This document shows positions 18,135 through 27,692 of a DNA stretch of 64,000 bases, one piece after another (position 1 is the first letter of the stretch; the number at the start of each line of letters is the position of its first letter). The DNA is taken from contig NZ_QYCN01000025.1 of assembly GCF_003583925.1 (NCBI RefSeq), positions 1 to 64,000 of the forward strand. Direction: 5' to 3'. A program made the translations under genes and the position numbers. A model generated the notes under the pieces. The model was not told where the DNA came from and did not search any database. It saw nothing but the letters and a program-made list of their open reading frames with translations. This DNA comes from Hymenobacter rubripertinctus. GTDB taxonomy: Bacteria > Bacteroidota > Bacteroidia > Cytophagales > Hymenobacteraceae.

Positions 18135-18629
18135 GAGTTCGGTGGTACTTTTCAGGTCGCCAACTACGACCCTTCGCTTAGCTACTCCATCAACGTAAGC
18201 GGTGCGTTGCGTCAACTTGGCGGGTTCAATACCGCTACCGGCACCTTCAACGTCAAAACTGCTGGCCGGACGGGCGAGGGCTACATTCGGATAGGTGTTA
18301 GCAACCACTGTGGTACCACGTACATGGGCCGCACGGTGCAGGTGCCGGGGTGTCAGGGGTACTACTTCACCGTGTATCCCAACCCGGCCCAGGAGGAAGT
18401 CACGGTTGCCAGCCAATCCGCAGCAGCTCGCTTAACCGAAGCCAGAACGACCGTCGCCTCAGACTTCGACGTGACGCTCTATAACGGGCAGGGCAAGGCC
18501 CTGCGGCAGGGCCGCAGCCAAAACGGCCAGTTGCGCCTGAACCTGCGGGGGCTGCGTCCGGGCCTCTACCAGATCCGCGCCAGGCAGGGCAACAAATGGG
18601 AAAACCACCAGTTGCAAATCACTCAGTAG
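18135..18629 (+). pseudogene. 3' fragment of a secreted protein with T9SS sorting domain
   Basis: The open frame is already running at the IS edge (FGGTFQVANYDPSLSYSI) and has no start of its own. Residues resemble an Ig/PKD-like repeat ending in a CGTTYMGRTVQVPGC segment. The last 80 residues are a type IX secretion C-terminal sorting domain (YYFTVYPNPAQEEVTV ... LRPGLYQIRARQGNKW). The full gene must have been a much larger secreted adhesin-like or enzyme protein whose 5' part was lost. An ATG at 18207 could allow a short product without a signal peptide, which could not be exported. Confidence 0.8.
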
Positions 18630-18666
18630 CCGGTAAAGTTAGCAGCGAAACTGCTAACCTTACCTT

Positions 18667-18704
18667 TCAACGCCCTGCTCACAATGTGAGGAGGGCGTTT
18701 TCTT
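18667..18704 (+). terminator. hairpin terminator after the T9SS fragment
   Basis: AACGCCCTGCTCAC / GTGAGGAGGGCGTT with a small AAT loop, followed by TTCTTTACC, lies 40 bases after the stop. The remaining 280 bases up to the next gene show only a TATCTTTC element at about 18854. Confidence 0.65.
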
Positions 18705-18989
18705 TACCGGGCAAGCTGTCTAGAGCGAGCCACGGGGACAAATCTGCCAGTAATCAGTATATCTAAACAACAGCTAAAGGCAAACAGCCCAGCCAAAGGA
18801 ACCACTTGCCCCCCGCAGTTTGTCCACTACATGCAGCCGGCGGGCCGAAATACGTATCTTTCCCAGGCCTGAAACGGGTGGCGAAAGAGGCTATTCAACC
18901 TTGCCTGCGTAGCGCGGTTTGTATGAGCCGTTGCAGGTCAGAAAAAAATCTAACAGCTTATAGCTAGCAGCTAACAGCTTAGGAAGTAT

Positions 18990-21900
18990 ATGGTAGTGGA
19001 GCAAGACCCCGCAACGACCCGGGCTTTGGACGATGTGCTGGCCCGCCTCGATGCGTTTAAGCGCAAGTTTTATCTGAGCCTGCTGGTGCGCGGGGCCCTG
19101 GTGGCCGGCGGCCTGCTGCTGAGCCTGTTCCTGGTGTTCAACCTGCTCGAATACTTCCTGTATCTGCCCACCGGGGTGCGGGCCGGGCTGCTGTTCGGCT
19201 TCGTGGGCGGCATGGTCTACGCCTTCGCGCGCTGGATCTGGCAGCCGCTGGCGGCCCTCACCCATTTGCGGCGCATGCTCAGCGACGAGCAGGCCGCCCG
19301 CCGGGTGGGCGAGCTGTTCCCGGAAGTGCAGGACAAGCTCCTGAACGCCCTGCAACTGCGCGGGCAGGCCCAGGAAAACGCCCTGCTAGCCGCCAGCCTG
19401 GAGCAGCGGGCCGGGCAATTGCGGGGCGTTGAGTTCTCGCAGGGCATCAATATCCAGCGCCAGACCCGGCCACTGTGGAAGTACGCGGCCGTGCCCGCCG
19501 CCGTGGTGGCCGTGCTGCTGCTGGCCTACCCGGCTTTCTTCGTGCAGGGCACCGGCCGGATTCTCAACTACAACCAGCAGTACAGCCCGCCCGCGCCGTT
19601 CCGGTTCGTGGTCGAAAACCAGGACCTCACGGCTTTCAAAGGGGAAGATTTCAGTTTGAACGTGACGGTGGAAGGCGACGTGCTGCCCAACGAAATCAGC
19701 ATTCAATACGAGGGCAAGGAGCGCCGCCTGACCCGCGAAGCCGGCAACCACTTCCGCTACGACTTCCGCCAGCTGCGCAGCAACGTGGCTTTTCAGTTGG
19801 AAGCGGCGGGCTTTTCTTCTGAAGGATACAATCTGAAGGTAAAGCAGCGGCCCAACCTGCGCGACTTCGCCGTGCGGGCCGTGTACCCGGCCTACCTGGG
19901 CCGCCCGGCCGAAACCATCCGCAACACCGGCAACCTCACCGTGCCCGAGGGCACCGACCTGCGCTGGGAGTTCCGGACCGAGGCCACCGACCGGCTCCAA
20001 CTCCAATTCCGGAGTCCCGATGAAACTGTGGCCGCCACGCCCGACCAGGCCGCTGCCGGCCAGTTCCGGGTGCGCCGCCGCGCCACCCGTAGCCAGAGTT
20101 ACGCCGTGCGTCTGCGCAACGCCGTCAGCCCCAACCGCGACCCGATAGAGTACCAGCTCACCGTGGTGGCCGACGCCGCGCCCGAGGTCACGCTCGAAAG
20201 CTTCCAGGACACCACTGCCCGCCAGTTTCTGGCCCTGGGCGGCAACCTGCGCGACGACTACGGCTTCTCGCGCCTGCAACTGCACTACCGTGTGCTCAGC
20301 AAAAGCAAGCCCAACGCCGCCTACCAGAGCCGGGCGCTGCCCCTGGGCACCGGCCCCAGCCAGAGCTACGCCTACCAGTGGGACGTGCGCCGGCTGAACC
20401 TGCTGCCCGGCGACCGGCTCGAATACTTCGTGCAGGTCTGGGACAACGACGGCGTGAACGGGGCCAAGCCGGGCCGCAGCCGCACGGCCGAATTCCGGCT
20501 GCCCTCGCGCACCGAGCAGCGCCAGCAGCTGGCCTCCCAGACCCAGGCCATGCAGAGCCAGATGAGCCAGGCAGCCAAGGAATCGAAGAAAATGGAGCGC
20601 GAGCTGGCCAAGGCCGAAGACAAGCTCAAGGTGAAGCGCGACCTCAACTTCCAGGACCGCAAGCAGCTCAAAGACATGCTCGACGAGAAGCAGCAGATGG
20701 ACCAGGCCCTGGCCGACCTCAAGCGCCAGTTCGAGCAGTTGCAGGAGCAGCAAAACCAGCTCGACCCCCAGAAAAACGAGGAGCTGGCCGAGAAAGCCAA
20801 GGAGCTGCAAAAGCTGATGGACGATTTGCTCGACCCCGAAACCAAGAAGCTCTACGAGGAGCTGCGCAAGCTGCTGGAGCAGCAGCAGGACCAGAACCAA
20901 CCCGAGATGCAGAAGCTACTCCAACAGCTCGAAAACAAGGAAAACACCCTGCAAAAGGAGCTGGAGCGGGCCCTGGAAATGTTCAAGCAGCTCCAGTTTG
21001 AGCAGAAGCAGGACCAGGCCCTCGAGAAGCTCCAGCAGCTGGCCCAGGACCAGCAGAAGCTGGCCGAACAGACCGAGAAGAACGACAAGAACAATCCGGA
21101 CAGCAAGCAGTCCAACGAACAGCAAAAGGCCAACAACGAAAAGCTAAAAGACCAGCAAACCGAGCAGCAGCAAAAGTTCGAGGAGGTGAAGGAAGACCTC
21201 AAGGATCTGAAAGAGATGGACAAGCAGCTCGACGATCAGAACGGGGCCGACGAGATGAAGCAGGACCAGCAGCAGGTGGATGAGCAGCAGCAGCAGAGCC
21301 AGCAGCAGCTAAGCAAAAACCAGAACCAGAAGGCCAGCCAAAGCCAGCGCCAGGCCGCCCAGAAGATGCAGCAGATGGCCCAGAAGATGCAGCAGCAGAT
21401 GGAGCAGGAGCAGCAGGACCAGCAGCAGCAGAACATCGACGACTTGCGCGACATCCTCGAAAACCTGCTCAAGCTCAGCTTCGACGAGGAAAGCCTGATG
21501 CAGCAGTTCCGCCAGGTGGACCAGAGCGACCCGCGCTTCGTGCAGCTCGGCCAGACCCAGCGCAAGCTCAAGGACGACGCCCGGGTGGTGCAGGATTCGC
21601 TGTATGCGCTGGCCAACCGCGTGTCCCAGATCAAGAGCTTCGTGACCCGGGAGGTGGGCGAGATGAACGGCCGCATGGACGAGGCCCTGGGCCATATCAA
21701 GGACCGCAACGTGGGCCGGGCCACCAGCACCCAGCAGCAGGCCATGACCAGCATGAACAACCTGGCCCTGATGCTCAACGATGCCCTCCAGCAGATGCAG
21801 CAGCAGCAGCGCGAGGGCCAGCAGCAGCAGCAGATGCAGGGTGGGGGCAAGCCGGGCCGCCAGAAAAAGAAAGGCAGCTCGGCCGGCGAAGGCCAGATGG

Positions 21901-22424
21901 GCCGCCTGCAGCAGCAGCTCAACCAGCAGATTCAGCAGCTCCAGCAGAGCGGCAAAACCGGCCGCGCCCTCTCCGAGGAGCTGGCCAAGCTGGCCGGCCA
22001 GCAGCAGATGCTGCGCCAGGCCATGCAGGAGCTGGAGCGCATGCAGCAAAAAGGCGGCGGCAAGCCCGGTTCCAACCAGAACGGCCAGGGCCAGGACGGG
22101 GCCGGCGGCCTCGGCGACATCAAAAAAATGATGGAACAAACCGAAACCGACCTCGTAAACAAGCGGCTGACGGAGCAGACTGTTATGCGCCAGCGCCAAA
22201 TCCTGACCCGCTTGCTGGAGGCCGAGAAATCGGCCCGGGAGCGGGATCAGGATGATAAGCGCGAGGCCCAGACGGCCCAGCAGCGTCCGCCGGTTTTCCC
22301 GCCGGCGTTTCAGCAGTATAAACGCCAGCAAAACCGCCAGACGGAGTTGCTACGTACCGTACCACCAGCCCTTACTCCGTACTATCAGCGGGAGGTGAGC
22401 GAATATTTTCAGAAAATAAAATAG
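18990..22424 (+). CDS. DUF4175 family membrane protein with very long Gln-rich coiled coil
   Basis: 1144 residues. Two hydrophobic segments near residues 28-80 and one near 157-180 (YAAVPAAVVAVLLLAYPAFF) place it in the inner membrane. Residues of about 190-505 form beta-rich domains facing the periplasm (LTAFKGEDFSLNVTVEGD, DDYGFSRLQLHYRV). From about 510 to 1000 the protein is an almost continuous glutamine- and lysine-rich coiled coil, followed by more Q-rich sequence and a short conserved C-terminus (PPALTPYYQREVSEYF). This is the architecture of the DUF4175 family, conserved in Bacteroidota but without a known function. It is the first gene of a same-strand run leading to ybeY and mnmG. 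A structural or scaffolding role is only a guess. Confidence 0.88.
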   Translation: MVVEQDPATTRALDDVLARLDAFKRKFYLSLLVRGALVAGGLLLSLFLVFNLLEYFLYLPTGVRAGLLFGFVGGMVYAFARWIWQPLAALTHLRRMLSDEQAARRVGELFPEVQDKLLNALQLRGQAQENALLAASLEQRAGQLRGVEFSQGINIQRQTRPLWKYAAVPAAVVAVLLLAYPAFFVQGTGRILNYNQQYSPPAPFRFVVENQDLTAFKGEDFSLNVTVEGDVLPNEISIQYEGKERRLTREAGNHFRYDFRQLRSNVAFQLEAAGFSSEGYNLKVKQRPNLRDFAVRAVYPAYLGRPAETIRNTGNLTVPEGTDLRWEFRTEATDRLQLQFRSPDETVAATPDQAAAGQFRVRRRATRSQSYAVRLRNAVSPNRDPIEYQLTVVADAAPEVTLESFQDTTARQFLALGGNLRDDYGFSRLQLHYRVLSKSKPNAAYQSRALPLGTGPSQSYAYQWDVRRLNLLPGDRLEYFVQVWDNDGVNGAKPGRSRTAEFRLPSRTEQRQQLASQTQAMQSQMSQAAKESKKMERELAKAEDKLKVKRDLNFQDRKQLKDMLDEKQQMDQALADLKRQFEQLQEQQNQLDPQKNEELAEKAKELQKLMDDLLDPETKKLYEELRKLLEQQQDQNQPEMQKLLQQLENKENTLQKELERALEMFKQLQFEQKQDQALEKLQQLAQDQQKLAEQTEKNDKNNPDSKQSNEQQKANNEKLKDQQTEQQQKFEEVKEDLKDLKEMDKQLDDQNGADEMKQDQQQVDEQQQQSQQQLSKNQNQKASQSQRQAAQKMQQMAQKMQQQMEQEQQDQQQQNIDDLRDILENLLKLSFDEESLMQQFRQVDQSDPRFVQLGQTQRKLKDDARVVQDSLYALANRVSQIKSFVTREVGEMNGRMDEALGHIKDRNVGRATSTQQQAMTSMNNLALMLNDALQQMQQQQREGQQQQQMQGGGKPGRQKKKGSSAGEGQMGRLQQQLNQQIQQLQQSGKTGRALSEELAKLAGQQQMLRQAMQELERMQQKGGGKPGSNQNGQGQDGAGGLGDIKKMMEQTETDLVNKRLTEQTVMRQRQILTRLLEAEKSARERDQDDKREAQTAQQRPPVFPPAFQQYKRQQNRQTELLRTVPPALTPYYQREVSEYFQKIK

Positions 22425-22475
22425 CATTCCGCTAATTTTACCTCCCTTACCCGCTGCCCTTCCTTTTTCCCCCTT

Positions 22476-22928
22476 ATGAAGCAGGTCAAAATTCAGATTC
22501 CTTCGCTCGTTGAAAATATTCGTGTTGTAGAGAGTTTTATCGACAACTCGAAGGATACGTTTCTCATCGACGACGATATTTACGGCAACATCATGGTAGC
22601 CGTCACGGAAGCCGTGAACAACGCCATTCGCCACGGCAACAAGTTCGACAAGGACAAAAACGTGTTTCTGTCGTTGTTCGTGGAGCCCGACCGGGTGAAG
22701 TTTGAGGTAGAAGACGAGGGGGCCGGCTTTGACTACGATAACCTGCTGGACCCTACCGCTCCCGAAAACATCGAAAACCCCGGTGGCCGCGGCATTTTCC
22801 TCATTCGCCACCTGGCCGACGAGGTAGACTTCAGCAAGGAGGGCCGCCATGTGCAGCTGACGTTTATGCTGCCCACGGCCGCCAGCGCATCGGAAGCCGC
22901 GCACTCGGCCGTCAATGAAGCCCTCTAA
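22476..22928 (+). CDS. RsbW-like ATP-binding protein (serine kinase/anti-sigma type)
   Basis: 150 residues, a lone GHKL ATPase domain. The N box is in AVTEAVNNAIRHGNK and the G boxes in DEGAGFDYDNLLD and GGRGIFLIRHLAD. This is the HATPase_c_2/RsbW form, which binds or phosphorylates an antagonist in partner-switching pathways. No RsbV-type STAS partner lies next to it, although two small STAS-like candidates occur elsewhere in the window (10684, 46919). It starts 51 bases after the DUF4175 gene and is followed by ybeY, a common order in Bacteroidota, so co-transcription is likely. Confidence 0.9.
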   Translation: MKQVKIQIPSLVENIRVVESFIDNSKDTFLIDDDIYGNIMVAVTEAVNNAIRHGNKFDKDKNVFLSLFVEPDRVKFEVEDEGAGFDYDNLLDPTAPENIENPGGRGIFLIRHLADEVDFSKEGRHVQLTFMLPTAASASEAAHSAVNEAL

Positions 22929-22999
22929 ACTACCTGCCGGGTCGCGCTGCCAGCCCGGGTTTTCTGCTCTTCGTTCGTTACCACCTGCCTGCTGCCCTT

Positions 23000-23482
23000 A
23001 TGAGCGACCTGCCAACTGAGCCCAATGATCTGGAAAACGAGGGATTCGGGGCCGAATCACCCGGAATTGAGTTCCTGGTGGAAGATGTGGAGTTTGAGCT
23101 GGCCGACGCCCAGGACCTGACGTCCTGGATTGAGCGCGTAGCCCAGGTGCACGAGTACGAAATTGTGCAGCTGACCTACGTCTTCTGCTCCGACGAGTAC
23201 CTGCACAAGGTGAACGTGGAGTACCTCGACCACGACACCTACACCGACGTCATCACGTTCGATAACGCCGACGACGCCGACATCATCGAGGGCGACATCT
23301 TCATTTCCGTGGACCGGGTGCGCGAAAATGCCACCACCCACGGCGTGTCGTTCCGCGACGAGCTGCACCGCGTGATGATTCACGGCGTGCTTCACCTGCT
23401 GGGCTACGCCGACAAGGACCTGCTCAGCCAGACGGCCATGCGCAAGAAAGAGGACGACTGCCTGTTGCTGCGGGCGTTCTAG
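23000..23482 (+). CDS. ybeY: rRNA maturation endoribonuclease YbeY
   Basis: 160 residues, normal for the family. The zinc-binding motif is MIHGVLHLLGYADKD (family HGxLHLxGYDH), preceded by DVITFDNADD and GDIFISVDRV. YbeY is needed for 16S rRNA 3'-end processing and ribosome quality control in the cytoplasm. The third histidine position of the motif reads Asp-Lys rather than the usual Asp-His, a difference seen in some Bacteroidota. The N-terminus has an extra acidic stretch of about 20 residues. It sits 71 bases after the RsbW-like gene and has a hairpin after it. Confidence 0.93.
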   Translation: MSDLPTEPNDLENEGFGAESPGIEFLVEDVEFELADAQDLTSWIERVAQVHEYEIVQLTYVFCSDEYLHKVNVEYLDHDTYTDVITFDNADDADIIEGDIFISVDRVRENATTHGVSFRDELHRVMIHGVLHLLGYADKDLLSQTAMRKKEDDCLLLRAF

Positions 23483-23508
23483 AACGACTGCACTTGCTCT
23501 TTTGCCAG

Positions 23509-23541
23509 AAACGCCCGCCGCAACGCGGGCGTTTTTAGGTA
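23509..23541 (+). terminator. hairpin after ybeY
   Basis: AAACGCCCGC / GCGGGCGTTT with a short loop, 26 bases after the ybeY stop, ending GTTTTTAGG. It would partly separate the ybeY transcript from the next gene. Confidence 0.6.
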
Positions 23542-23585
23542 GGGCGAAACGGACTTTCGCCCTACTTTCTCCTCCCTGTTCTACT

Positions 23586-24314
23586 ATGTCCGTTACGCCG
23601 CAACCCCTTCGTATCATTCCCGGCGAGGCGCTGGATTTCTACCTGGGCCAGGGCTACTACCGGATGCACCAGGACCTGTTTACCTGCCGGTTTCTGCCCA
23701 TCGAGGGGGAGCTCTACACCGTGCACTGGCTGCGGCTCCGGCTGGCCGATGTGCAGTACGGCCCCACCCAGCGCCGCCTGCTGCGCCTGAACGCGCCATT
23801 TTCCGTAACCATCCAGCCGTTTCAGCTCACCCCGGAGCTGGAGGAGCTCTATGCCCGTTACCGCCGCAACATCAGCTTTGAGGCGCCCGATACGGTGGAG
23901 GCTTTCCTGCTGGCCGGGGCCACCCACAACGTGTTCCGGACCGAGGTGCTGGCCGTGCGCGACGAGGGCCGGCTGATTGCGGCCGGCATCTTCGACCGGG
24001 GCGCCCGCACGCTGGCCGGCATCATGAACTTCTACGACCCCGCCTACCGCAAAAACAGCCTGGGCAAGTACCTGATGCTGCTTAAGCTGGAGCACGCCCG
24101 CCGCTGCGGCCACGTGTACTACTACCCCGGCTACCTCGTCAACAACTACCCTAAATTCGACTATAAGCTGTTTCCCTGCCTGGCCGCCACGGAGGTGTTC
24201 GACTGCCGGCGCAGTGAGTGGCAGCCCTTTGCCTGGGACGCGGTGCGGGAGCAATCTGCTGAGCTGCTGGCCGGTTGGCAGGCGAAGGAGGAGTGGGAGC
24301 AGGACCCCGAATAA
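23586..24314 (+). CDS. arginyl-tRNA--protein transferase-like GNAT protein
   Basis: About 242 residues from the ATG at 23586 (MSVTPQPLRIIPG). The central and C-terminal part resembles the ATE/Bpt aminoacyl-tRNA-protein transferase fold: TCRFLPIEGELYTVHWLR, a GNAT-like AGIFDRGARTLAGIMNFYDP, SLGKYLMLLKLEHARRCG, and YYYPGYLVNNYPKFDYK. True ATE enzymes add amino acids to protein N-termini for degradation; this protein lacks the N-terminal cysteine cluster of eukaryotic ATE. The name is the usual one for Bacteroidota relatives, and substrate use is untested. Confidence 0.7.
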   Translation: MSVTPQPLRIIPGEALDFYLGQGYYRMHQDLFTCRFLPIEGELYTVHWLRLRLADVQYGPTQRRLLRLNAPFSVTIQPFQLTPELEELYARYRRNISFEAPDTVEAFLLAGATHNVFRTEVLAVRDEGRLIAAGIFDRGARTLAGIMNFYDPAYRKNSLGKYLMLLKLEHARRCGHVYYYPGYLVNNYPKFDYKLFPCLAATEVFDCRRSEWQPFAWDAVREQSAELLAGWQAKEEWEQDPE

Positions 24315-24347
24315 GCGCCGGGGCGCGCGAACAAGCGGCTAAGTGCG

Positions 24348-24355
24348 TATCTTTG
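24348..24355 (+). promoter_or_regulatory. -7 promoter element (TATCTTTG) upstream of mnmG
   Basis: TATCTTTG fits the Bacteroidota -7 consensus TAnnTTTG and lies 230 bases before the mnmG ATG, shortly after the previous stop. That would give a long 5' leader containing no obvious conserved RNA. Confidence 0.4.
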
Positions 24356-24584
24356 CCCACGTTTTGAGCGGGTAGGGGCGGGCTTGCGACCTGGGGTTTT
24401 GTGGAAGCCGCGCCTGCCTACCCGCGGGCGCTTCGTGTTTACTGGCCATCCGAACTTTTCGCTTCGGGCTACCTGTTTGCGGCAAGCGGCCGGCCCAACG
24501 GGGCACCTGGGGTCCCATCCTGGTTCATGGGTCAGGGCCGCCCGACTGCGCAAAACGCCCCACCTGCCTAAAATCCGCGAATTC

Positions 24585-26453
24585 ATGTTTCAGCAAGAAG
24601 AGTACGACGTTATTGTAGTAGGAGCCGGCCACGCCGGCTGCGAAGCCGCCGCCGCGGCCGCCAACCTGGGCTCCAAGGTTCTGCTGGTGACGATGAACAT
24701 GAACACCATCGCCCAGATGTCGTGCAACCCGGCCATGGGCGGCGTGGCCAAGGGCCAGATTGTGCGCGAGGTGGACGCGCTGGGCGGGCAGTCGGGCCTG
24801 ATTACCGATAAAACCATGATCCAGTTCCGGATGCTCAACCGCTCTAAAGGCCCCGCCATGTGGAGCCCCCGGGCGCAATCGGACCGGATGCGCTTCGCCG
24901 AGGAGTGGCGCCTGACGCTGGAACAAACGCCCAACGTGGATTTCTGGCAGGAAGCCGTAACGGGCCTCGTGGTGGAAGAGGGGGTATGCGTGGGTGTGAA
25001 AACCCAGCTCGGCATCGAGTTCCGGGGCAAATCGGTGGTGCTCACCAACGGCACCTTCCTCAACGGCCTCATTCACATTGGCGAGAAGCAGTTCGGTGGG
25101 GGCCGGGCGGCCGAAAAGGGCAGTACCGGCCTCACCGAGCAGCTGCTGGAGCTGGGCTTTGAGGCCGGCCGCATGAAAACCGGCACTCCACCCCGGGTAG
25201 ATGGCCGCTCGCTCGACTACAGCAAGATGGAGGCCCAGCCCGGCGACGAGGTGCCCGGCAAGTTCAGCTACCTCGACACGCCCGCCCTGCAAAACCAGCG
25301 CCCCTGCTACATCACCTACACCAACCCCGAGGTCCACGAAATCCTCAAGGAGGGCTTCGAGAAGTCGCCCATGTTCCAGGGCCGCATCAAGGGCCTGGGG
25401 CCGCGCTACTGCCCGAGCGTGGAGGACAAAATCAACCGTTTCGCCGACAAGGACCGCCACCAGATTTTTGTGGAGCCCGAGGGCTGGAACACGGTGGAAG
25501 TGTACGTGAACGGCTTTTCGAGCAGCCTGCCCGAAGACGTGCAGTACCGCGCCCTGCGCAAGATTGCCGGCTTTGAAAACGCCAAGATGTTCCGCCCCGG
25601 CTACGCCATCGAGTACGACTTCTTCCCGCCCACCCAGCTCCACCTGACGTTGGAAACCAAGCGGGTCGAGAACCTCTACTTCGCGGGCCAGATCAACGGC
25701 ACCACGGGCTACGAGGAAGCCGCCTGCCAGGGCCTGATGGCCGGCATCAACGCCCATAACAAGGTCCACGGCAAGGCTTCCTTCGTACTCAAGCGCAGCG
25801 AGGCTTACATCGGCGTGCTCATTGACGACCTCGTCAACAAGGGCACCGACGAGCCCTACCGCATGTTTACGAGCCGGGCCGAGCACCGCCTGTTGCTGCG
25901 CCAGGACAACGCCGACCTCCGCCTCACGCCCCTGGGCTACGAGCTGGGCCTGGCTTCGGAAGAGCGCATGGAACGCGTGCGCGAGAAGGAGCAGCAGACC
26001 CAGGCCGTGGCCAAGCTGCTCAAAACGTTCGGCATTGAGCCCCAGGAAATCAACGGCTGGCTCACCGAAATCGGCTCGGCCGTTATCAGTGAGAAAACCC
26101 GGGCCGTGAACCTGCTGCGCCGCCCCGGCATCGAGCTGCCGGCCTTGGCCCGGGTGCTGCCCGCCCTCACGCTGGCCCTGGCCCCCTACCGCCCCGACGC
26201 CCTGGAGCAGGCCGAAATTCTGGTGAAATACGAGGCCTACCTGGAGAAGGAGCACCAGCAGGCCGCCCGGGTTCAGGAGCTGGAAAACTTCGTGATTCAG
26301 GGCCGCCTCGACTACATGGCCATGCCCGCCCTCTCCCACGAAGCCCGCGAAAAGCTGCTCAAAGTGCAGCCCGAAACCCTGGGCCAAGCCAGCCGCATCA
26401 GCGGCGTGAGCCCCGCCGACGTTTCCGTGCTGATGGTGTACCTTGGCCGGTAA
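24585..26453 (+). CDS. mnmG: tRNA U34 carboxymethylaminomethyl modification enzyme MnmG (GidA)
   Basis: 622 residues from the ATG at 24585 ([20 protein letters not shown]); the open frame extends further upstream but that part is not MnmG-like. The FAD-binding start [19 protein letters not shown] is at residues 10-28, followed by the family motifs [41 protein letters not shown]-like [18 protein letters not shown], and [18 protein letters not shown]. With MnmE and tetrahydrofolate it modifies the wobble uridine of several tRNAs. gidA is a classical neighbour of replication origins in other phyla; here the candidate origin is 13 kb downstream. Confidence 0.97.
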   Translation: MFQQEEYDVIVVGAGHAGCEAAAAAANLGSKVLLVTMNMNTIAQMSCNPAMGGVAKGQIVREVDALGGQSGLITDKTMIQFRMLNRSKGPAMWSPRAQSDRMRFAEEWRLTLEQTPNVDFWQEAVTGLVVEEGVCVGVKTQLGIEFRGKSVVLTNGTFLNGLIHIGEKQFGGGRAAEKGSTGLTEQLLELGFEAGRMKTGTPPRVDGRSLDYSKMEAQPGDEVPGKFSYLDTPALQNQRPCYITYTNPEVHEILKEGFEKSPMFQGRIKGLGPRYCPSVEDKINRFADKDRHQIFVEPEGWNTVEVYVNGFSSSLPEDVQYRALRKIAGFENAKMFRPGYAIEYDFFPPTQLHLTLETKRVENLYFAGQINGTTGYEEAACQGLMAGINAHNKVHGKASFVLKRSEAYIGVLIDDLVNKGTDEPYRMFTSRAEHRLLLRQDNADLRLTPLGYELGLASEERMERVREKEQQTQAVAKLLKTFGIEPQEINGWLTEIGSAVISEKTRAVNLLRRPGIELPALARVLPALTLALAPYRPDALEQAEILVKYEAYLEKEHQQAARVQELENFVIQGRLDYMAMPALSHEAREKLLKVQPETLGQASRISGVSPADVSVLMVYLGR

Positions 26454-26456
26454 TTC

Positions 26457-26598
26457 AATTAAAAATTAAAAGTGAAAAATTAAAAATTGGCCGTTCACTG
26501 CTTGAAGCATTGCAGACTCTTATCGGTCTTTCAGGCTTTATCCGGCCTTGGAGGCGGCTCCTTCTCAATTTTTCACTTTTACCTTTTAATTTTTAATT
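26457..26598. repeat. AT-rich inverted repeat between mnmG and the methyltransferase gene
   Basis: The left arm 26457-26481 (AATTAAAAATTAAAAGTGAA) pairs with the right arm 26567-26598 with a few extra bases. It lies in an otherwise GC-rich region and ends about 10 bases before the GTG start of the next gene. Similar arms of plain AATTTTTAATT type occur near 56680. Confidence 0.7.
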
Positions 26599-26608
26599 AG
26601 AAAACGAA

Positions 26609-27499
26609 GTGGTCTACGAACGATTGGAGAAGTGCCCGGTCTGCGGCAAAACGGAGTTTCGCAACAAGCTGGTGGTCGAGGATAAGTCGGTGAGCAAGGA
26701 GAGCTTCGCCATCCAGCAGTGCGAGGCCTGCACCTTCCAGTTCACCAACCCCCGGCCCGACGCCGCCCACATCGGCCGCTACTACGAGTCGGACGAGTAC
26801 GTGTCGCACAACAGCGGGGCGGGGGGCATTATCAATCAGGCCTACAAAGTGGCCCGCGTGTTCACCATGCGCCGGAAAGTGGCCCTGGTGAATAAGCTGG
26901 CGACCAAGGGCCGGCTGTTTGATTACGGCTGCGGCACGGGCCATTTCCTGGCTGCCGCCCGGGCCGATGGCTGGCAGGTGGCCGGCTGGGAACCCAACGC
27001 CCGGGCCCGCCAGGAAGCCAGCCAGCGCGTGGGTCAGCCCGTGGGCAGCGAAAGCCTGGTGCAGTTCCAGGAGGCGTCCTTCGATGCCATTACCCTCTGG
27101 CACGTCCTCGAACACGTTCATGAGCTGAACGATACCCTCCAGCAGCTCATCCGGTTGTTGAAGCCCGGCGGCACCCTGCTGATTGCCGTGCCCAACGTGG
27201 ACAGCCTCGACGCCCAGCATTACCGCCAGGACTGGGCCGCCTACGATGTGCCCCGTCACCTCTACCATTTCAGCCCCAAAACCATGAAGCAGCTGCTTAA
27301 AAAGCACAAAATGCAGGTTTCGGAGCTGCTGCCCATGCCCCTGGATGCGTATTATGTGAGCATGCTCAGCGAGAAGCACCGGGCCGAGCGGGGCGGCGGA
27401 ATGCTCACGGTGCTCAAGGCCGGCTACAAATCCAACCAGTACGCCGCCCAGCACGAGGGCCAGTACAGCAGCCTGATTTACGTGGCCCACAAGCGGTAG
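26609..27499 (+). CDS. class I SAM-dependent methyltransferase with N-terminal zinc ribbon
   Basis: 296 residues, started at GTG 26609. Residues 9-45 hold a four-cysteine ribbon (CPVCGKTEF and QCEACTFQF). The methyltransferase core is clear: LFDYGCGTGHFLAAAR (SAM-binding loop), WEPNARARQEA, FDAITLWHVLEHVH and LLKPGGTLLIAVPN. This is the Methyltransf_23-type protein often found in Bacteroidota next to mnmG. The substrate is unknown; relatives act on small molecules, lipids or sugars. The start lies directly after an AT-rich inverted repeat, so upstream regulatory sequence has been disturbed or supplied by that repeat. Confidence 0.88.
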   Translation: MVYERLEKCPVCGKTEFRNKLVVEDKSVSKESFAIQQCEACTFQFTNPRPDAAHIGRYYESDEYVSHNSGAGGIINQAYKVARVFTMRRKVALVNKLATKGRLFDYGCGTGHFLAAARADGWQVAGWEPNARARQEASQRVGQPVGSESLVQFQEASFDAITLWHVLEHVHELNDTLQQLIRLLKPGGTLLIAVPNVDSLDAQHYRQDWAAYDVPRHLYHFSPKTMKQLLKKHKMQVSELLPMPLDAYYVSMLSEKHRAERGGGMLTVLKAGYKSNQYAAQHEGQYSSLIYVAHKR

Positions 27500-27692
27500 C
27501 CGGTGGGGTAGGGGAGGGGCCACTGCCCGGCAGGTCAGGATGTTGACGAGTTGCCCGGCCACTGGTGTACCGGTTTGCGGGGCGGGTGGCGTTAGGGACC
27601 GTACCTTCGGGGCCGGCCGGGCAGGCGGCAGGAATTGCTTCCGCCCGCCGTTTCTAAAATCCGCGACATCCTATCAATCCGCAAAATCCGCG

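Noticed and set aside
16627..18629. One gene simply interrupted by the IS
   Set aside because: The left part is a short lipoprotein, the right part a T9SS-sorted protein; no target duplication is present.
23502..23585. N-terminal extension of the ATE-like protein
   Set aside because: Those codons cover the ybeY terminator hairpin; the ATG at 23586 begins the conserved protein.
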